A DNA stretch of 64,000 nucleotides from Paenibacillus sp. 481 (GCF_021223605.1 NZ_CP075175.1:868001-932000); one strand, 5' to 3'; shown: positions 24,907-34,247, counted from the first letter of the stretch. Notes: a model not told the origin generated them from the letters alone. Translations and numbers: made by a program.

Positions 24907-25344
24907 ATGACAAATTATACGCGCAACAATTTCTCTGGTTATAACGTGGGTAACGTAGGTGGATCCAACACAGCTTACCCAGCTAATGTAGGCGGTGCCA
25001 ATGTAGCATATCCAACCAATGTAGGTGGTGCTAATGTAGGGTATCCAACACCAGGCCCATCACCTTGCCACCATACTAAGCCAATCGTGCAACCTATTAT
25101 TCAACCCATCATCCATTATCCAAAACCACCTAGACCGCCAATTCCAACTACGAATGTTACATTCGTTAGACCTTGCCTCATTGAGCATCTGTACAAACAC
25201 GAAGGCTGCCCAATCGTAGTTGTTACAAAATGCGGTGAACTTAAAGGCACGTTATGCGGTGTTTTTGTCGACCATCTTGAACTGTCAGCAGGTGGCAAAA
25301 AGCTGCATGTCCTCTACGATCATATTTGCTACGTCGTTACCTAA
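24907..25344 (+). CDS. Spore-coat-like protein with NVGGANV repeats and a DUF2642-like C-terminus
   Basis: A 145-residue protein. Residues 14-47 contain near-tandem repeats of about 12 residues built on NVGGANVAYPT. A Pro/His-rich linker follows (PIVQPIIQPIIHYPKPPRPP). The C-terminal 60 residues (PCLIEHLYKHEGCPIVVVT, LKGTLCGVFVDHLELS, KKLHVLYDHICYVV) look like the small beta domain of DUF2642/YuzF-type spore proteins. There are five Cys residues, suitable for coat cross-linking. AAAAGGAGCG precedes the ATG, and a SigK-like promoter is present. The coat location is inferred. Confidence 0.7.
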   Translation: MTNYTRNNFSGYNVGNVGGSNTAYPANVGGANVAYPTNVGGANVGYPTPGPSPCHHTKPIVQPIIQPIIHYPKPPRPPIPTTNVTFVRPCLIEHLYKHEGCPIVVVTKCGELKGTLCGVFVDHLELSAGGKKLHVLYDHICYVVT

Positions 25345-25383
25345 CATTTGCCCTTTTGTGGGCCTCCTCCCCCAAAACATATA

Positions 25384-25447
25384 AAAAAAGCGCCCGCAAT
25401 GAACGGTTATGTATACCGCTCTGGCTGCAAGGCGCTTCTTTTTTTAC
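25384..25447. terminator. Bidirectional terminator between the coat-like gene and helD
   Basis: AAGCGCC (25388-25394) and GGCGCTT (25431-25437), flanked by seven A on the left and seven T on the right. It serves convergent transcription units. Confidence 0.75.
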
Positions 25448-25456
25448 TTTATACTA

Positions 25457-27754
25457 TTATGCTTCATATGAGCTATTTCGTTGTAATGAAGCGTCCCGCA
25501 AAAAAGGTGTCACTTGCCGTTCTGCAAGGAATGTTAATCGGTGCAATGCACGCGTACACACGGTATAGAACAACTTACGGTCACTTTCATGTGCGTACGT
25601 GCTTACATCTGCATCAAACACGATTACGCTGTCAAACTCTAGCCCCTTCGCTAAATACGAAGGTACGATCCATTGACCCGATACGAACTGCTTCGTATGC
25701 TTCGTCACACGCCGCAAATCCGGGTGCTCCTGTTGCAAAGCGGTGTGCACATGTTGCGCTGTCGCTTCATCCTTCACGATAATCGCTATCGATCCCACAT
25801 GCTCGTTCGAGATTTGGCCAAGCACTGCTGATGCTTGCTGTACTTTTTCAGCCATGTCGTTCACTATGATTAGCTGCGGCTGCTCACCGCTACGGTTAAA
25901 CGGCTCGGCCATTTCTCCTTCAGGCAATACCGATTGAGCGAGCTCCATAATATTTTGTGTGGAGCGATAGCTCTTCGTAAGGCGAATGACACCTACTTTG
26001 CGATCAGCGAACATATCCGCAACCGTACCAATCGTACCAATGCGGTTCGCTTCGTAAATAGCTTGGTTCCAGTCACCCAAAATCGTGAAGCGACTGCGCG
26101 GAAATAAGCGTGCGATGAGCGCATATTGGAATTGGGAATAGTCCTGTGCTTCGTCGATGACAACATGACGAATATGATTAAATGCATCAAAGCCTTCAAT
26201 GCTTTCAATCATATACAGCAAAGGTGACGCGTCTTCGAACGGAATCGTCCCTTCTTCCAGTCGCTTCAACGTGCTTTGCCCAACCTGTTCTAACTGTTCA
26301 GGCAGCAACGTGCGTTCCTCCGCCTGTTCTGCCCAATGAGGCAGTTGCCTCATCATATCCGCGTACATCTCTTCCCACTCCACGAACCGTAAAGCACGAG
26401 CTTGAGCACGCATCGACTTCAGCCACTTTTTCACTTGCTTGCGACTCATAGCCCGTAGCTCTTCCTCTGTACCTAAATAGTTCGGTCGCGCAAGCAACTT
26501 GCGATACACGCGCTTCTCTTCACGTTTCGCCCAGTCTTTCAGTTCGTTAAGCACCCAATCTTTCAACTTGTCCATCCGTGCAGGCATCGACCAGTCCGCA
26601 AACGAACCGTAAAATTGTTCAGCCAAGCGCTCAGGCCCGATAATGACTCGCTTAGGCGTACCAAATGACAAAAAGCGCATACCTGATTGCTTCAATGAAG
26701 CAATATACGCATCCATCACGCGCATATAGTCATTTGAAGCCTTCCAACTTGCAGCTTGACGCTCCGTTTCTTTAACGAGTGACTGCGTATCCCGTTGCGG
26801 CTTATCCATAAGACGCTCAGCTTGATCGTATACGTCTTCTATGTTCCGAGAAGATACAAGACGGTGCTCAACGTACGATTGGTACGTTGTTTGCGTCATA
26901 TTGGCCTCGCCTAGCTCTGGTAATATGTTAGACACATAATCGTTGAATAGATCATTTGGCGAGAACAATACGACCTGTTCTGAACGAATACTGTCTCTAT
27001 ATTTGTACAGCAAATAGGCAATTCGCTGCATAGCAGCCGACGTTTTACCACTGCCAGCAGCACCTTGTACGATGAGTACATCATGCTCATCATCACGTAT
27101 AATTGCATTTTGCTCACGTTGAATCGTGCTAACGATGCTTTTCATCTTCGTATCGACGCTGCTGCGCTTTAACATCTCTTGCAGCATGTCGTCACCGATT
27201 TGAATACCCGTATCAAACACCGACTCTAAGCGGCTACTGCGAATTAAATACTGGCGCTTTAACGTCATGTTGCCATAGATCGTTTCAACTGGTGTCCGAT
27301 ACTTTACCGGACCTGGTGCATAATCGTAAAATAAACTGGCAATCGGTGTACGCCAGTCGTACACAATGTGTTCACCTGTGATATCATCTGATACCGACAT
27401 CAGCCCGATGTACACAGGCAGCAACTCGGTATCTCCATCCTCCACAAAATCAACCCGCCCGAAATAAGGGGCATGAATGTGCTTGCGCAGCTTTTTCACC
27501 CATTTTGCTGCATGCGCCTGCACACGTTCGTGGTTGGCTAAATCTTTGGCTTGCTGCATGATACTGACATACGTCTCCAGCAATTCGTCTTGGTCGACCG
27601 TTACTTCATCCCAAAAATGACGCTTCATCTCCACGATTTCCGTGTTACGATCGGCCGCTGTCTGCTCAAGAGCGTGAATTTGACGATCCATTACTTGTAG
27701 CACACGCTGCAAATATTGTTCTTCTTGATTCATATTAGGAACGGTTCCACTCAT
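25457..27754 (-). CDS. helD: RNA polymerase recycling motor ATPase HelD (UvrD/Rep-like)
   Basis: A 765-residue superfamily 1 helicase-like ATPase. In Gram-positives HelD frees stalled RNA polymerase from nucleic acids. The N-terminal coiled arm (residues 5-80) is followed by a 1A domain with Walker A VQGAAGSGKTSAAMQR near residue 240. A long insertion (about 300-500) follows, then VVIDEAQDYSQFQYAL (Walker B), LGDWNQAIYE, LTKSYRSTQNI and AKGLEFDSVIVFD. Length and order match B. subtilis HelD (YvgS). AAAGGAGCAGCCGC precedes the ATG. Confidence 0.93.
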   Translation of the reverse strand: MSGTVPNMNQEEQYLQRVLQVMDRQIHALEQTAADRNTEIVEMKRHFWDEVTVDQDELLETYVSIMQQAKDLANHERVQAHAAKWVKKLRKHIHAPYFGRVDFVEDGDTELLPVYIGLMSVSDDITGEHIVYDWRTPIASLFYDYAPGPVKYRTPVETIYGNMTLKRQYLIRSSRLESVFDTGIQIGDDMLQEMLKRSSVDTKMKSIVSTIQREQNAIIRDDEHDVLIVQGAAGSGKTSAAMQRIAYLLYKYRDSIRSEQVVLFSPNDLFNDYVSNILPELGEANMTQTTYQSYVEHRLVSSRNIEDVYDQAERLMDKPQRDTQSLVKETERQAASWKASNDYMRVMDAYIASLKQSGMRFLSFGTPKRVIIGPERLAEQFYGSFADWSMPARMDKLKDWVLNELKDWAKREEKRVYRKLLARPNYLGTEEELRAMSRKQVKKWLKSMRAQARALRFVEWEEMYADMMRQLPHWAEQAEERTLLPEQLEQVGQSTLKRLEEGTIPFEDASPLLYMIESIEGFDAFNHIRHVVIDEAQDYSQFQYALIARLFPRSRFTILGDWNQAIYEANRIGTIGTVADMFADRKVGVIRLTKSYRSTQNIMELAQSVLPEGEMAEPFNRSGEQPQLIIVNDMAEKVQQASAVLGQISNEHVGSIAIIVKDEATAQHVHTALQQEHPDLRRVTKHTKQFVSGQWIVPSYLAKGLEFDSVIVFDADVSTYAHESDRKLFYTVCTRALHRLTFLAERQVTPFLRDASLQRNSSYEA

Positions 27755-27909
27755 GCGGCTGCTCCTTTCACCTTAGTATTGCGTTACTTAATGAAAGTAT
27801 ATATTATAACCACTTTTGCGCTCCATGCAATGGGTTGCTTGTTGAATAAGCATGAATCGCTCCAATTACTTCCTTATATTAGGTTCCGTACTTCGCGTAT
27901 TATGCTACA

Positions 27910-28560
27910 TTAAGCCCCGTGTAATGTACCTGCGCTTTGTGTATGATCCTCTAAAGCGTGTACATGTTTGACAAGCGTTCGTAACGCCGTCACGACACTT
28001 GATAGCGACATGCTTGGCGAATTCGGGTATGAAGCCGCTTGTTCAGGTAAAAATGGAATATGTACAAACCCAGCTGCACAGCTTCTATCCCAGGCGGCTG
28101 TCTCATGCATCAGCTCGTAAAAAATAGCGTTACACACAAAAGTACCTGCTGTATAGGAAATCGAACTAGGAATCCCTTGTTCATGCAAGGCACTGCGTAT
28201 CGTTTTTACCGGTAAGGTCGTCCAGTAAGCAGCTGGTCCATTCGGGACGACGGGTACATCAATTGGCTGCTCCTTATCATTGTCCGGAATACGGGCATCT
28301 ATTACATTAACAGCTACTCTTTCAAGGGTAATATCCGGTCTGCCTCCCGCTTGTCCCACACAGATGACCGCATCGGGCTTATGCTGCTGCATCGCAGCCC
28401 GCAACGTTGCTGCTGAACGGCGAAACGAAGTCGGAAGTTGGACCGCTCTAATGATGTAATCCTCTACCTGCTCGCCATCCAACTGGCGTACTGCTTCCCA
28501 CGAAGGATTGATCGTCTCCTGACCGAAAGGGTCGAAGCCTGTTAGCAAAATCGTGTTCAT
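27910..28560 (-). CDS. pcp: Pyrrolidone-carboxylate peptidase
   Basis: Cysteine peptidase (family C15) that removes N-terminal pyroglutamate. From the ATG at 28560, with GAGGAGC upstream, the protein has 216 residues. Signatures are [13 protein letters not shown], the Glu loop [13 protein letters not shown], the catalytic Cys in [13 protein letters not shown] and the His in [12 protein letters not shown]. It is monocistronic and divergent from the DUF441 gene, with about 80 bases for two promoters. Confidence 0.96.
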   Translation of the reverse strand: MNTILLTGFDPFGQETINPSWEAVRQLDGEQVEDYIIRAVQLPTSFRRSAATLRAAMQQHKPDAVICVGQAGGRPDITLERVAVNVIDARIPDNDKEQPIDVPVVPNGPAAYWTTLPVKTIRSALHEQGIPSSISYTAGTFVCNAIFYELMHETAAWDRSCAAGFVHIPFLPEQAASYPNSPSMSLSSVVTALRTLVKHVHALEDHTQSAGTLHGA

Positions 28561-28642
28561 ACGTGCAGCTCCTCTCACATGCTCACATGTTTTTATTGTA
28601 GAAATATGGTATCCTTGTCCTCGTACGAAAGGAGTTCATCAG

Positions 28643-29095
28643 ATGACACAACTAGATACTTCATCCTTATTACTGCTTGGCTTAGCTGGACTTGGCCTCT
28701 TAAGCGGCAATTCCGCCGTTACGATTGCCATGCTCGTGCTCTTATTGGTACGCGTAACGAATATGCACACCTTGTTTCCGTGGATTGAAAAATATGGCCT
28801 AACGATCGGCATTATCGTGCTCACTATTGGCGTGATGGCCCCGATTGCTAGCGGCAAATTGTCTGTCGAAACGATGCTGAAATCATTTCTGCACTGGAAA
28901 TCAATCTTAGCCATAGCCGTCGGCATACTCGTTGCCTATTTAGGCGGTCGAGGTGCAAGCTTAATGAATGCTTCGCCAACGGTAGTAGCCGGACTACTCG
29001 TCGGCACCATTATCGGCGTAGCGTTGTTTCGCGGTGTACCTGTGGGGCCGCTTATTGCTGCTGGTATTTTATCTTTATTTATCGGAAAGTCGTGA
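28643..29095 (+). CDS. DUF441 family membrane protein
   Basis: A 150-residue protein with four to five helices. The family-typical Gly-rich pattern is visible: [58 protein letters not shown] and [35 protein letters not shown] lies before the ATG at 28643. The function of DUF441 (YtwI in B. subtilis) is unknown; the GG and GP helix-break motifs suggest a small transporter or channel. A weak hairpin at 29150-29180 may mark the 3' end. Confidence 0.88.
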   Translation: MTQLDTSSLLLLGLAGLGLLSGNSAVTIAMLVLLLVRVTNMHTLFPWIEKYGLTIGIIVLTIGVMAPIASGKLSVETMLKSFLHWKSILAIAVGILVAYLGGRGASLMNASPTVVAGLLVGTIIGVALFRGVPVGPLIAAGILSLFIGKS

Positions 29096-29271
29096 TCCGA
29101 ATCTAAGTACATTTGATTGCGCGTTATGTTAATAGAAGCATCTTACGTGGGCAGTATCCGTATACTTTTATCATACTGCCAAATGAAGCCGCTCACAAAT
29201 GTATTCTTTGATTTTCTTCGCATCTCACTTTATCCGCATTCGCACAAAAGTCATTTTTTTCAATTTAGCGG

Positions 29272-29301
29272 TTGACAACGCTTTAAAAACGATGCTAGAA
29301 T
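29272..29301 (+). promoter_or_regulatory. SigA-type promoter of the bmr-like operon
   Basis: TTGACA (29272-29277), 18-base spacer, TAGAAT (29296-29301). Transcription would start near 29308, giving a leader of about 375 bases that contains a small ORF and an attenuator. Confidence 0.7.
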
Positions 29302-29375
29302 CAACGAGCGGATGTAAATGAACTTATTACCAGTTCATTCATCTAGCTACTTTCGCAGAAAGGCAGGTGACTACC

Positions 29376-29492
29376 ATGTTGTTAGTTATGATTAATTTGA
29401 TTAACGTCGACGCACGTCAGACGACAATAACTAAATTTAATTATGGAGCCCTGCGGCGAGTATCAGATTGGCATATCCATATGCCAGCTTGA
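29376..29492 (+). CDS. Leader peptide ORF upstream of the multidrug ABC genes (bmrB-like)
   Basis: 38 codons from an ATG preceded by AGGCAGGTGA. The peptide begins MLLVMINLINVDARQTT and ends SDWHIHMPA. The last codons overlap the hairpin GGCATAT / ATATGCC (29470-29485), so a translating or stalled ribosome would change the RNA fold. The position matches B. subtilis bmrB, whose translation controls attenuation of bmrCD under antibiotic stress. The ORF is too short for coding statistics; the support is its ribosome-binding site and its link to the attenuator. Confidence 0.65.
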   Translation: MLLVMINLINVDARQTTITKFNYGALRRVSDWHIHMPA

Positions 29493-29646
29493 TTCACTGT
29501 ATCATACGCACACTACTCGACTAACATCGAGCATCAATGCGTACATACCGAGTGACTAACACTAAGCAGCTACGGGCGACATTACGCTCGTACGCATATA
29601 TCCTTGAAGCAATAGGTATATCGTTCACGGACGATATGCCTTTTTT
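29470..29646 (+). promoter_or_regulatory. Transcription attenuator in the bmr-like leader
   Basis: Three pairing segments are visible. The leader hairpin is GGCATAT / ATATGCC (29470-29485). The terminator is AGGTATATCGT (29614-29624) with ACGATATGCC (29631-29640), then TTTTTT (29641-29646), and ends 37 bases before the first ABC gene. The ATATGCC of the leader hairpin can also pair with GGTATAT of the terminator 5' arm (one G-U pair), giving an antiterminator. Another small hairpin, CTCGA / TCGAG, lies between. Confidence 0.65.
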
Positions 29647-29682
29647 GTTTATAAAGAAATGAACAAAAGGAAGTGAGACTTT

Positions 29683-31422
29683 ATGTTTGCGGTAATAGGC
29701 AAGCTCGGCTGGTTTTTTAAAGAGCACAAAACGAGGTATTTGATCGGATTAACAATGCTCATCGGAGTAGGTGTACTCGAACTTGTTCCGCCTCGATTGT
29801 TAGGTCAAGCGCTTGATGACATCGTATATGGAACGATTACGTGGGAATCACTTACTCGATACATCGTGTACATTTTACTCTCAATGGTGCTTATTTATGG
29901 GATTACGTACGTTTGGATGTATAACTTGTTTGGCGGTGCTTTTCTCGTTGAACGCAAGTTGCGTTCCAAGTTGATGGGACATTTGCTCAAAATGACGCCA
30001 ACGTTTTTCGAAAAAAATCGCACTGGCGACCTGATGGCACGGGCAACGAACGATTTGCGATCCGTGTCTCAAACAGCAGGCTACGGCATGCTGCTTATTA
30101 CGGACTCGACCATCTTTTTACTCACCGTCTTTTTTGCCATGATCTTTCTTATTCACTGGAAGCTCACGTTGATGGCGCTTCTGCCACTCCCTATTATTGC
30201 AATCGGGATGAAAGTGTTCGGTAAAAAAATTCATGAGCGTTACACGATTGCACAAGATGCATTCGGTAAAATGAATGACCAAGTGCTTGAATCGGTCGGT
30301 GGCGTACGTGTATTACGCGCTTATGTGCAAGAAAAACAGGATGAGCAACGGTTCCGCGACACTACACATGACGTGTACAAAAAGAATATGTCCGTCGCCA
30401 AAATCGACGCGCTGTTTGAGCCTACAATTAGCTTCTCTATTGGTTTAAGCTACATGATCGGTATCGTATATGGCGCTTATCTTATCATTCATAATGAGCT
30501 TACACTCGGACAATTGTTAGCTTTTAATATGTACCTAGGTATGATGATTTGGCCGATGTTCGCAATTGGCGATTTAATTAACGTCATGCAGCGCGGTAAC
30601 GCATCTATCGACCGCGTTAATGAAGTATTGCATTATAAGCCGGATGTGCAGGATGAACAAGGAACAACGGATGTAACCGTTCCAGAAACATTCGTGTGGA
30701 AGGACTACCTATTCCGCTATCCTTCCTCTACAGTGAACAATTTGGAGCAGTTCTCATTGTCACTGCGCAAAGGACAGACGCTCGGTATCGTTGGCCGCAC
30801 AGGCAGCGGGAAGTCTACCTTTATGAAGCAGCTCCTGCGTGAATATCCAGTAGGTGAAGGTCAGTTCCGCATAAATGGGGTTCCAGTTGATCGCCTTCCG
30901 CTTGATCGAATTCATAGCTGGATCGGCTACGTACCGCAGGAACAAATTTTGTTCTCTAAAACAGTGCAGCAAAATATTTTATACGGTAACACGGATGCTG
31001 ATACCGAGACCGTTCTGCAAGCGATTGAAACAGCATCATTCACTCAAGATTTGCCGACATTGGCTCAAGGCCTAGAAACACTTGTCGGAGAAAAAGGGGT
31101 TGCCCTTTCTGGCGGTCAGAAACAGCGCGTATCACTCGCACGTGCATTTATCGCCAACCCTGAAATATTATTGTTAGACGATGCGCTATCAGCTGTAGAC
31201 GCGCGCACCGAAGCAAACATTATTCGTAACATTCGTGAGCAACGCTCAGGCAAGACGACACTCATTACGACCCATCGTCTCTCTGCGATTGAACATGCAG
31301 ATTGGATTATTGTGCTGGATGATGGCCGCATTGTGGAGCAAGGTACGCATGAACAATTGGTCGCTCATGGCGGATGGTACAAAGAACAATTTGAGCGTCA
31401 ACAAATGGAGTCCAGCTTGTAA
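29683..31422 (+). CDS. bmrC: Heterodimeric multidrug ABC exporter subunit, BmrC-like
   Basis: Half-transporter of 579 residues: six membrane helices in the first 310 residues, then an ATPase domain. Walker A is GRTGSGKS near residue 371 and the ABC signature is LSGGQKQR. The Walker B is LLLDDALSAVD: Asp replaces the catalytic Glu of canonical DE. This marks the degenerate-site partner, as in BmrC and similar heterodimers. GGAAGTGAG precedes the ATG. It is followed after 47 bases by the partner gene, so the two probably form one complex that exports drugs. The symbol is by similarity and gene order. Confidence 0.85.
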   Translation: MFAVIGKLGWFFKEHKTRYLIGLTMLIGVGVLELVPPRLLGQALDDIVYGTITWESLTRYIVYILLSMVLIYGITYVWMYNLFGGAFLVERKLRSKLMGHLLKMTPTFFEKNRTGDLMARATNDLRSVSQTAGYGMLLITDSTIFLLTVFFAMIFLIHWKLTLMALLPLPIIAIGMKVFGKKIHERYTIAQDAFGKMNDQVLESVGGVRVLRAYVQEKQDEQRFRDTTHDVYKKNMSVAKIDALFEPTISFSIGLSYMIGIVYGAYLIIHNELTLGQLLAFNMYLGMMIWPMFAIGDLINVMQRGNASIDRVNEVLHYKPDVQDEQGTTDVTVPETFVWKDYLFRYPSSTVNNLEQFSLSLRKGQTLGIVGRTGSGKSTFMKQLLREYPVGEGQFRINGVPVDRLPLDRIHSWIGYVPQEQILFSKTVQQNILYGNTDADTETVLQAIETASFTQDLPTLAQGLETLVGEKGVALSGGQKQRVSLARAFIANPEILLLDDALSAVDARTEANIIRNIREQRSGKTTLITTHRLSAIEHADWIIVLDDGRIVEQGTHEQLVAHGGWYKEQFERQQMESSL

Positions 31423-31469
31423 TTTCGTCGGAACGACTGATTACCCTGGAATGAAAGGAGCTTTAACTC

Positions 31470-33623
31470 ATGGTTGAGGAACAACAGATCGTCAAGCCGC
31501 GCAACGTCGGCAGGCGATTGTGGAAATATGCATTACATTTTAAAAAGACGTTTATACTGTCTTTGATCATGCTAACCGTTGCCGTCGGTGTTGGACTTTG
31601 CGGTCCCTTTATCGCGAAGACTATCATTGACCAACACATTTTAGGCATTGAGAAACCGTATTATGAGCTGACATCTTCATCTGACACGGAGGAATCCGTA
31701 TCTTACGACGGGCGCACTTTTAAACGCGAAGATCGTTTCGCAGCAGGTGAAGCACGCGGTAAGCAAGTGCGTGTCCTACAAATAGGTACAACATTCGTGT
31801 TCGTTGACCGCGATGTACCTATATCAGGTGAACGTCAATATAATAACGGGACATTAACGATACAAAAAGACACCAAAACATGGTCAGCACCCGCTGTTAA
31901 AATGAGCTTAGACGATACGTTAGCCTTTTATCAGCCCGAAATTAAAGGCATTATGAAATGGACCGCTGTTTATGCACTATTGCTCTTATTTAGTGTCATT
32001 TTAAGCTTTGGTGAAACACTAGGCTTGCAAAAAGCTGCGAACCAAGTAATTCAGAAGCTGCGTGGCGACGTGTACGCTCACGTACAGCGTTTGCCGATTC
32101 CATACTTTGATAATTTACCCGCAGGTAAAGTTGTCTCCCGTATTACGAACGATACCGAGGCTGTAAAAGAGCTGTTTACATCGGTATTGACCCAGTTTGC
32201 GAGCGGCATTATTCATATTACAGGTATTTATATTGCACTCTTCATTTTGGATGTACAATTGGCTCTTATTTGTACCTTTTTAATTCCGATGATCGTGTTA
32301 TGGATCGTGCTCTACCGTAAATTCGCGACACGCTACAACACGGTCATTCGCTCACGTTTAAGTGACATTAACGGGATGATCAACGAATCGATCCAAGGGA
32401 TGCCTGTCATCCGCTCTTTCCGACGTCAACAGCAAACGATGGATGAGTTCGAACATATGAACAACGAGTATTTGACCTATCAAAATAAAATGCTGAACTT
32501 GAATGCGATTACGTCCCACAACTTGGTTAACGTGCTTCGCAACGTCGCAATCGCTGTCATCTTATGGCACTTTGCTGGCGCTAGTCTTAGTGGCAACAGT
32601 GCAGTTACGCTTGGCGTACTATATGCTTTCTCCGATTTGATCAATCGACTATTCCACCCGGTTACAGGAATGGTCAACCAACTGGCTAACCTTGATTCGT
32701 CGCTCGTATCTGCGGGTCGTGTATTCGAACTGATGGATGAACCAGGAGAAAGCGTAAAAGATGGAAGTATGCCGCGCTACAAGGGTCATGTAGAGTTTGA
32801 TCAAGTATCGTTTGCTTACAAAGAGGATTATGTGTTGAAAAACATTAAGTTTGAAGCAAAACCAGGTCAAACCGTAGCACTTGTTGGTCATACGGGTTCG
32901 GGCAAAAGCTCCATTATGAACTTGTTGTTCCGCTTCTATGATCCGCAAAAAGGTGAAATTCGAATTGATGGCAAGTCAATAACGAGCATTCCGAAGCAAT
33001 GGTTGCGCCAACATATGGGTATCGTGCTTCAAGATCCTTATTTATTTACAGGAACGATTGCTTCCAATGTTAGTTTGAACGACAAGAGTATTTCCCGGGA
33101 AAAGGTCGAAGCAGCGCTACTGGCTGTAGGTGCTGACCGTGTATTAAAGTCACTTCCTAACGGTTTTGATGAACCTGTTGTCGAAAAAGGAAGTACATTG
33201 TCTGCTGGGCAGCGTCAGCTGATCTCGTTTGCTCGTGCACTTGCTTTTGAGCCTGCTATCTTAATATTAGATGAAGCAACAGCTAACATTGACACGGAAA
33301 CAGAAGCGATTATTCAAGAAGCACTTGAAGTGCTTAAACGTGGACGCACCACCTTTATGATCGCACACCGTTTATCGACGATTCGCAGTGCCGATTTAAT
33401 TCTCGTCCTTCATCGCGGTGAAATTGTAGAGCAAGGCACACATGATGAACTGATTGAGATGAAGGGCCGCTATTATAAGATGTCTGAATTGCAGCAAGGT
33501 GGTACAAATGGAAAGAACGGGACGAATCCGACGGTTGGTTCAAATGCAAGTCCATCGGATGCTAGTCCTTCCTCGCCTGTAACAACGCTATCAGCTCCCC
33601 CTGTAGCCCAACCATCCGTTTAA
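31470..33623 (+). CDS. bmrD: Heterodimeric multidrug ABC exporter subunit, BmrD-like
   Basis: The 717-residue partner. After helix 1 a hydrophilic insertion of about 90 residues (roughly 58-150, PYYELTSSSDTEES onward) precedes the remaining helices, as in BmrD/YheH proteins. The ATPase domain has Walker A GHTGSGKS near residue 474, signature LSAGQRQL and a canonical Walker B LILDEATANID with catalytic Glu. This subunit therefore completes the active site pair. The C-terminal 40 residues are low-complexity N/G/S/P-rich. AAAGGAGC precedes the ATG. A strong terminator follows at once. Confidence 0.87.
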   Translation: MVEEQQIVKPRNVGRRLWKYALHFKKTFILSLIMLTVAVGVGLCGPFIAKTIIDQHILGIEKPYYELTSSSDTEESVSYDGRTFKREDRFAAGEARGKQVRVLQIGTTFVFVDRDVPISGERQYNNGTLTIQKDTKTWSAPAVKMSLDDTLAFYQPEIKGIMKWTAVYALLLLFSVILSFGETLGLQKAANQVIQKLRGDVYAHVQRLPIPYFDNLPAGKVVSRITNDTEAVKELFTSVLTQFASGIIHITGIYIALFILDVQLALICTFLIPMIVLWIVLYRKFATRYNTVIRSRLSDINGMINESIQGMPVIRSFRRQQQTMDEFEHMNNEYLTYQNKMLNLNAITSHNLVNVLRNVAIAVILWHFAGASLSGNSAVTLGVLYAFSDLINRLFHPVTGMVNQLANLDSSLVSAGRVFELMDEPGESVKDGSMPRYKGHVEFDQVSFAYKEDYVLKNIKFEAKPGQTVALVGHTGSGKSSIMNLLFRFYDPQKGEIRIDGKSITSIPKQWLRQHMGIVLQDPYLFTGTIASNVSLNDKSISREKVEAALLAVGADRVLKSLPNGFDEPVVEKGSTLSAGQRQLISFARALAFEPAILILDEATANIDTETEAIIQEALEVLKRGRTTFMIAHRLSTIRSADLILVLHRGEIVEQGTHDELIEMKGRYYKMSELQQGGTNGKNGTNPTVGSNASPSDASPSSPVTTLSAPPVAQPSV

Positions 33624-33627
33624 CATG

Positions 33628-33664
33628 AAGCGCCGCAACGATTATCGTTGCGGCGCTTTTTCCT
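33628..33664 (+). terminator. Terminator of the bmr-like operon
   Basis: Long perfect stem AAGCGCCGCAACGAT / ATCGTTGCGGCGCTT followed by TTT, five bases after the stop codon. Confidence 0.93.
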
Positions 33665-33684
33665 ATCAGCGATGAATTAGCTCA

Positions 33685-33876
33685 TTATCGTAGCGAGCAT
33701 TTATTTTTCACAAAATGGATTTGATTTTCCACTCTGTGCAGTTCTTGTTCGATTTCATCCGATAGCCCGCCCAGCGCTTTCGTCTTCAACGAATGGTACT
33801 CATCCTTTAACTTCGGCAAATCTTCATGCGCATTCGCACAATCGTATTCGCTGTTCAAATCCAATTATTCAGCCAT
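33685..33876 (-). pseudogene. Small acidic-helical protein gene with an in-frame stop at codon 4
   Basis: Read from the ATG at 33876, the frame is Met-Ala-Glu-stop and then continues open for 59 codons (LDLNSEYDCANAHEDLPKL and onward to VKNKCSLR). The charged, helical composition looks like a real small protein. A CAA-to-TAA change would explain the stop. Alternatively translation reinitiates at the TTG directly after the TAA. The ATG overlaps the stop of the preceding 28-codon gene (TAATG), so the two were translationally coupled. No family recognised. Confidence 0.5.
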
Positions 33877-33962
33877 TATTTACGTTTTCCTTTTGCTTTG
33901 TTGGCATCAGATGTACGTGTGCTCGTATTTTGGTTTGCGTGACCTTGTTGTTTGTGCGCCAT
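33876..33962 (-). CDS. 28-residue basic peptide gene
   Basis: A very short gene with an excellent AAGGAGGATACACGAT site before its ATG. The product is hydrophilic and basic (MAHKQQGHANQNTSTRTSD, ending KAKGKRK). This composition resembles minor spore-core or coat peptides of Bacillales, but no family is recognised. Its stop overlaps the start of the broken ORF downstream. Confidence 0.6.
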   Translation of the reverse strand: MAHKQQGHANQNTSTRTSDANKAKGKRK

Positions 33963-33988
33963 ATCGTGTATCCTCCTTATGAATGTAC

Positions 33989-34117
33989 TTATTTTGAGAT
34001 TCGATTCAAGCTTGGTGCTCGATGTGCTGCTTTTCTTAGCTTTAAGGTTGTGCTCGCTTCTTTAATGCTGGCATGATTTTGTTGGTTATGAATGCGTTCT
34101 GCCTTGTTATATGGCAT
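33989..34117 (-). CDS. 42-residue basic small protein
   Basis: The start at 34117 has GGAGGTGAATTACCG immediately upstream. The product (MPYNKAERIHNQQNHASIK, then LRKAAHRAPSLNRISK) is basic, Asn/His-rich and without a hydrophobic segment. It lies just ahead of the 28-residue gene on the same strand, so the three small genes form one unit. Small acid-soluble-like or coat-associated peptides have this look, but the assignment is only by composition. Confidence 0.6.
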   Translation of the reverse strand: MPYNKAERIHNQQNHASIKEASTTLKLRKAAHRAPSLNRISK

Positions 34118-34214
34118 CGGTAATTCACCTCCAACGTTAGACTGCCCCGCAGCACACATTTTATGATGATGCGCGGTCGTCATTTCTCTCCAGCTGTGCC
34201 TGCGTCATTCACAT

Positions 34215-34247
34215 TAAAAAAGCAGCCCCATCAAAGGAGGCTGCTTT
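34215..34247 (-). terminator. Terminator after the chemotaxis receptor gene
   Basis: AAAGCAGCC (34219-34227) pairs with GGCTGCTTT (34239-34247). On the minus strand the stem is followed by further T residues (34215-34218). Confidence 0.85.
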
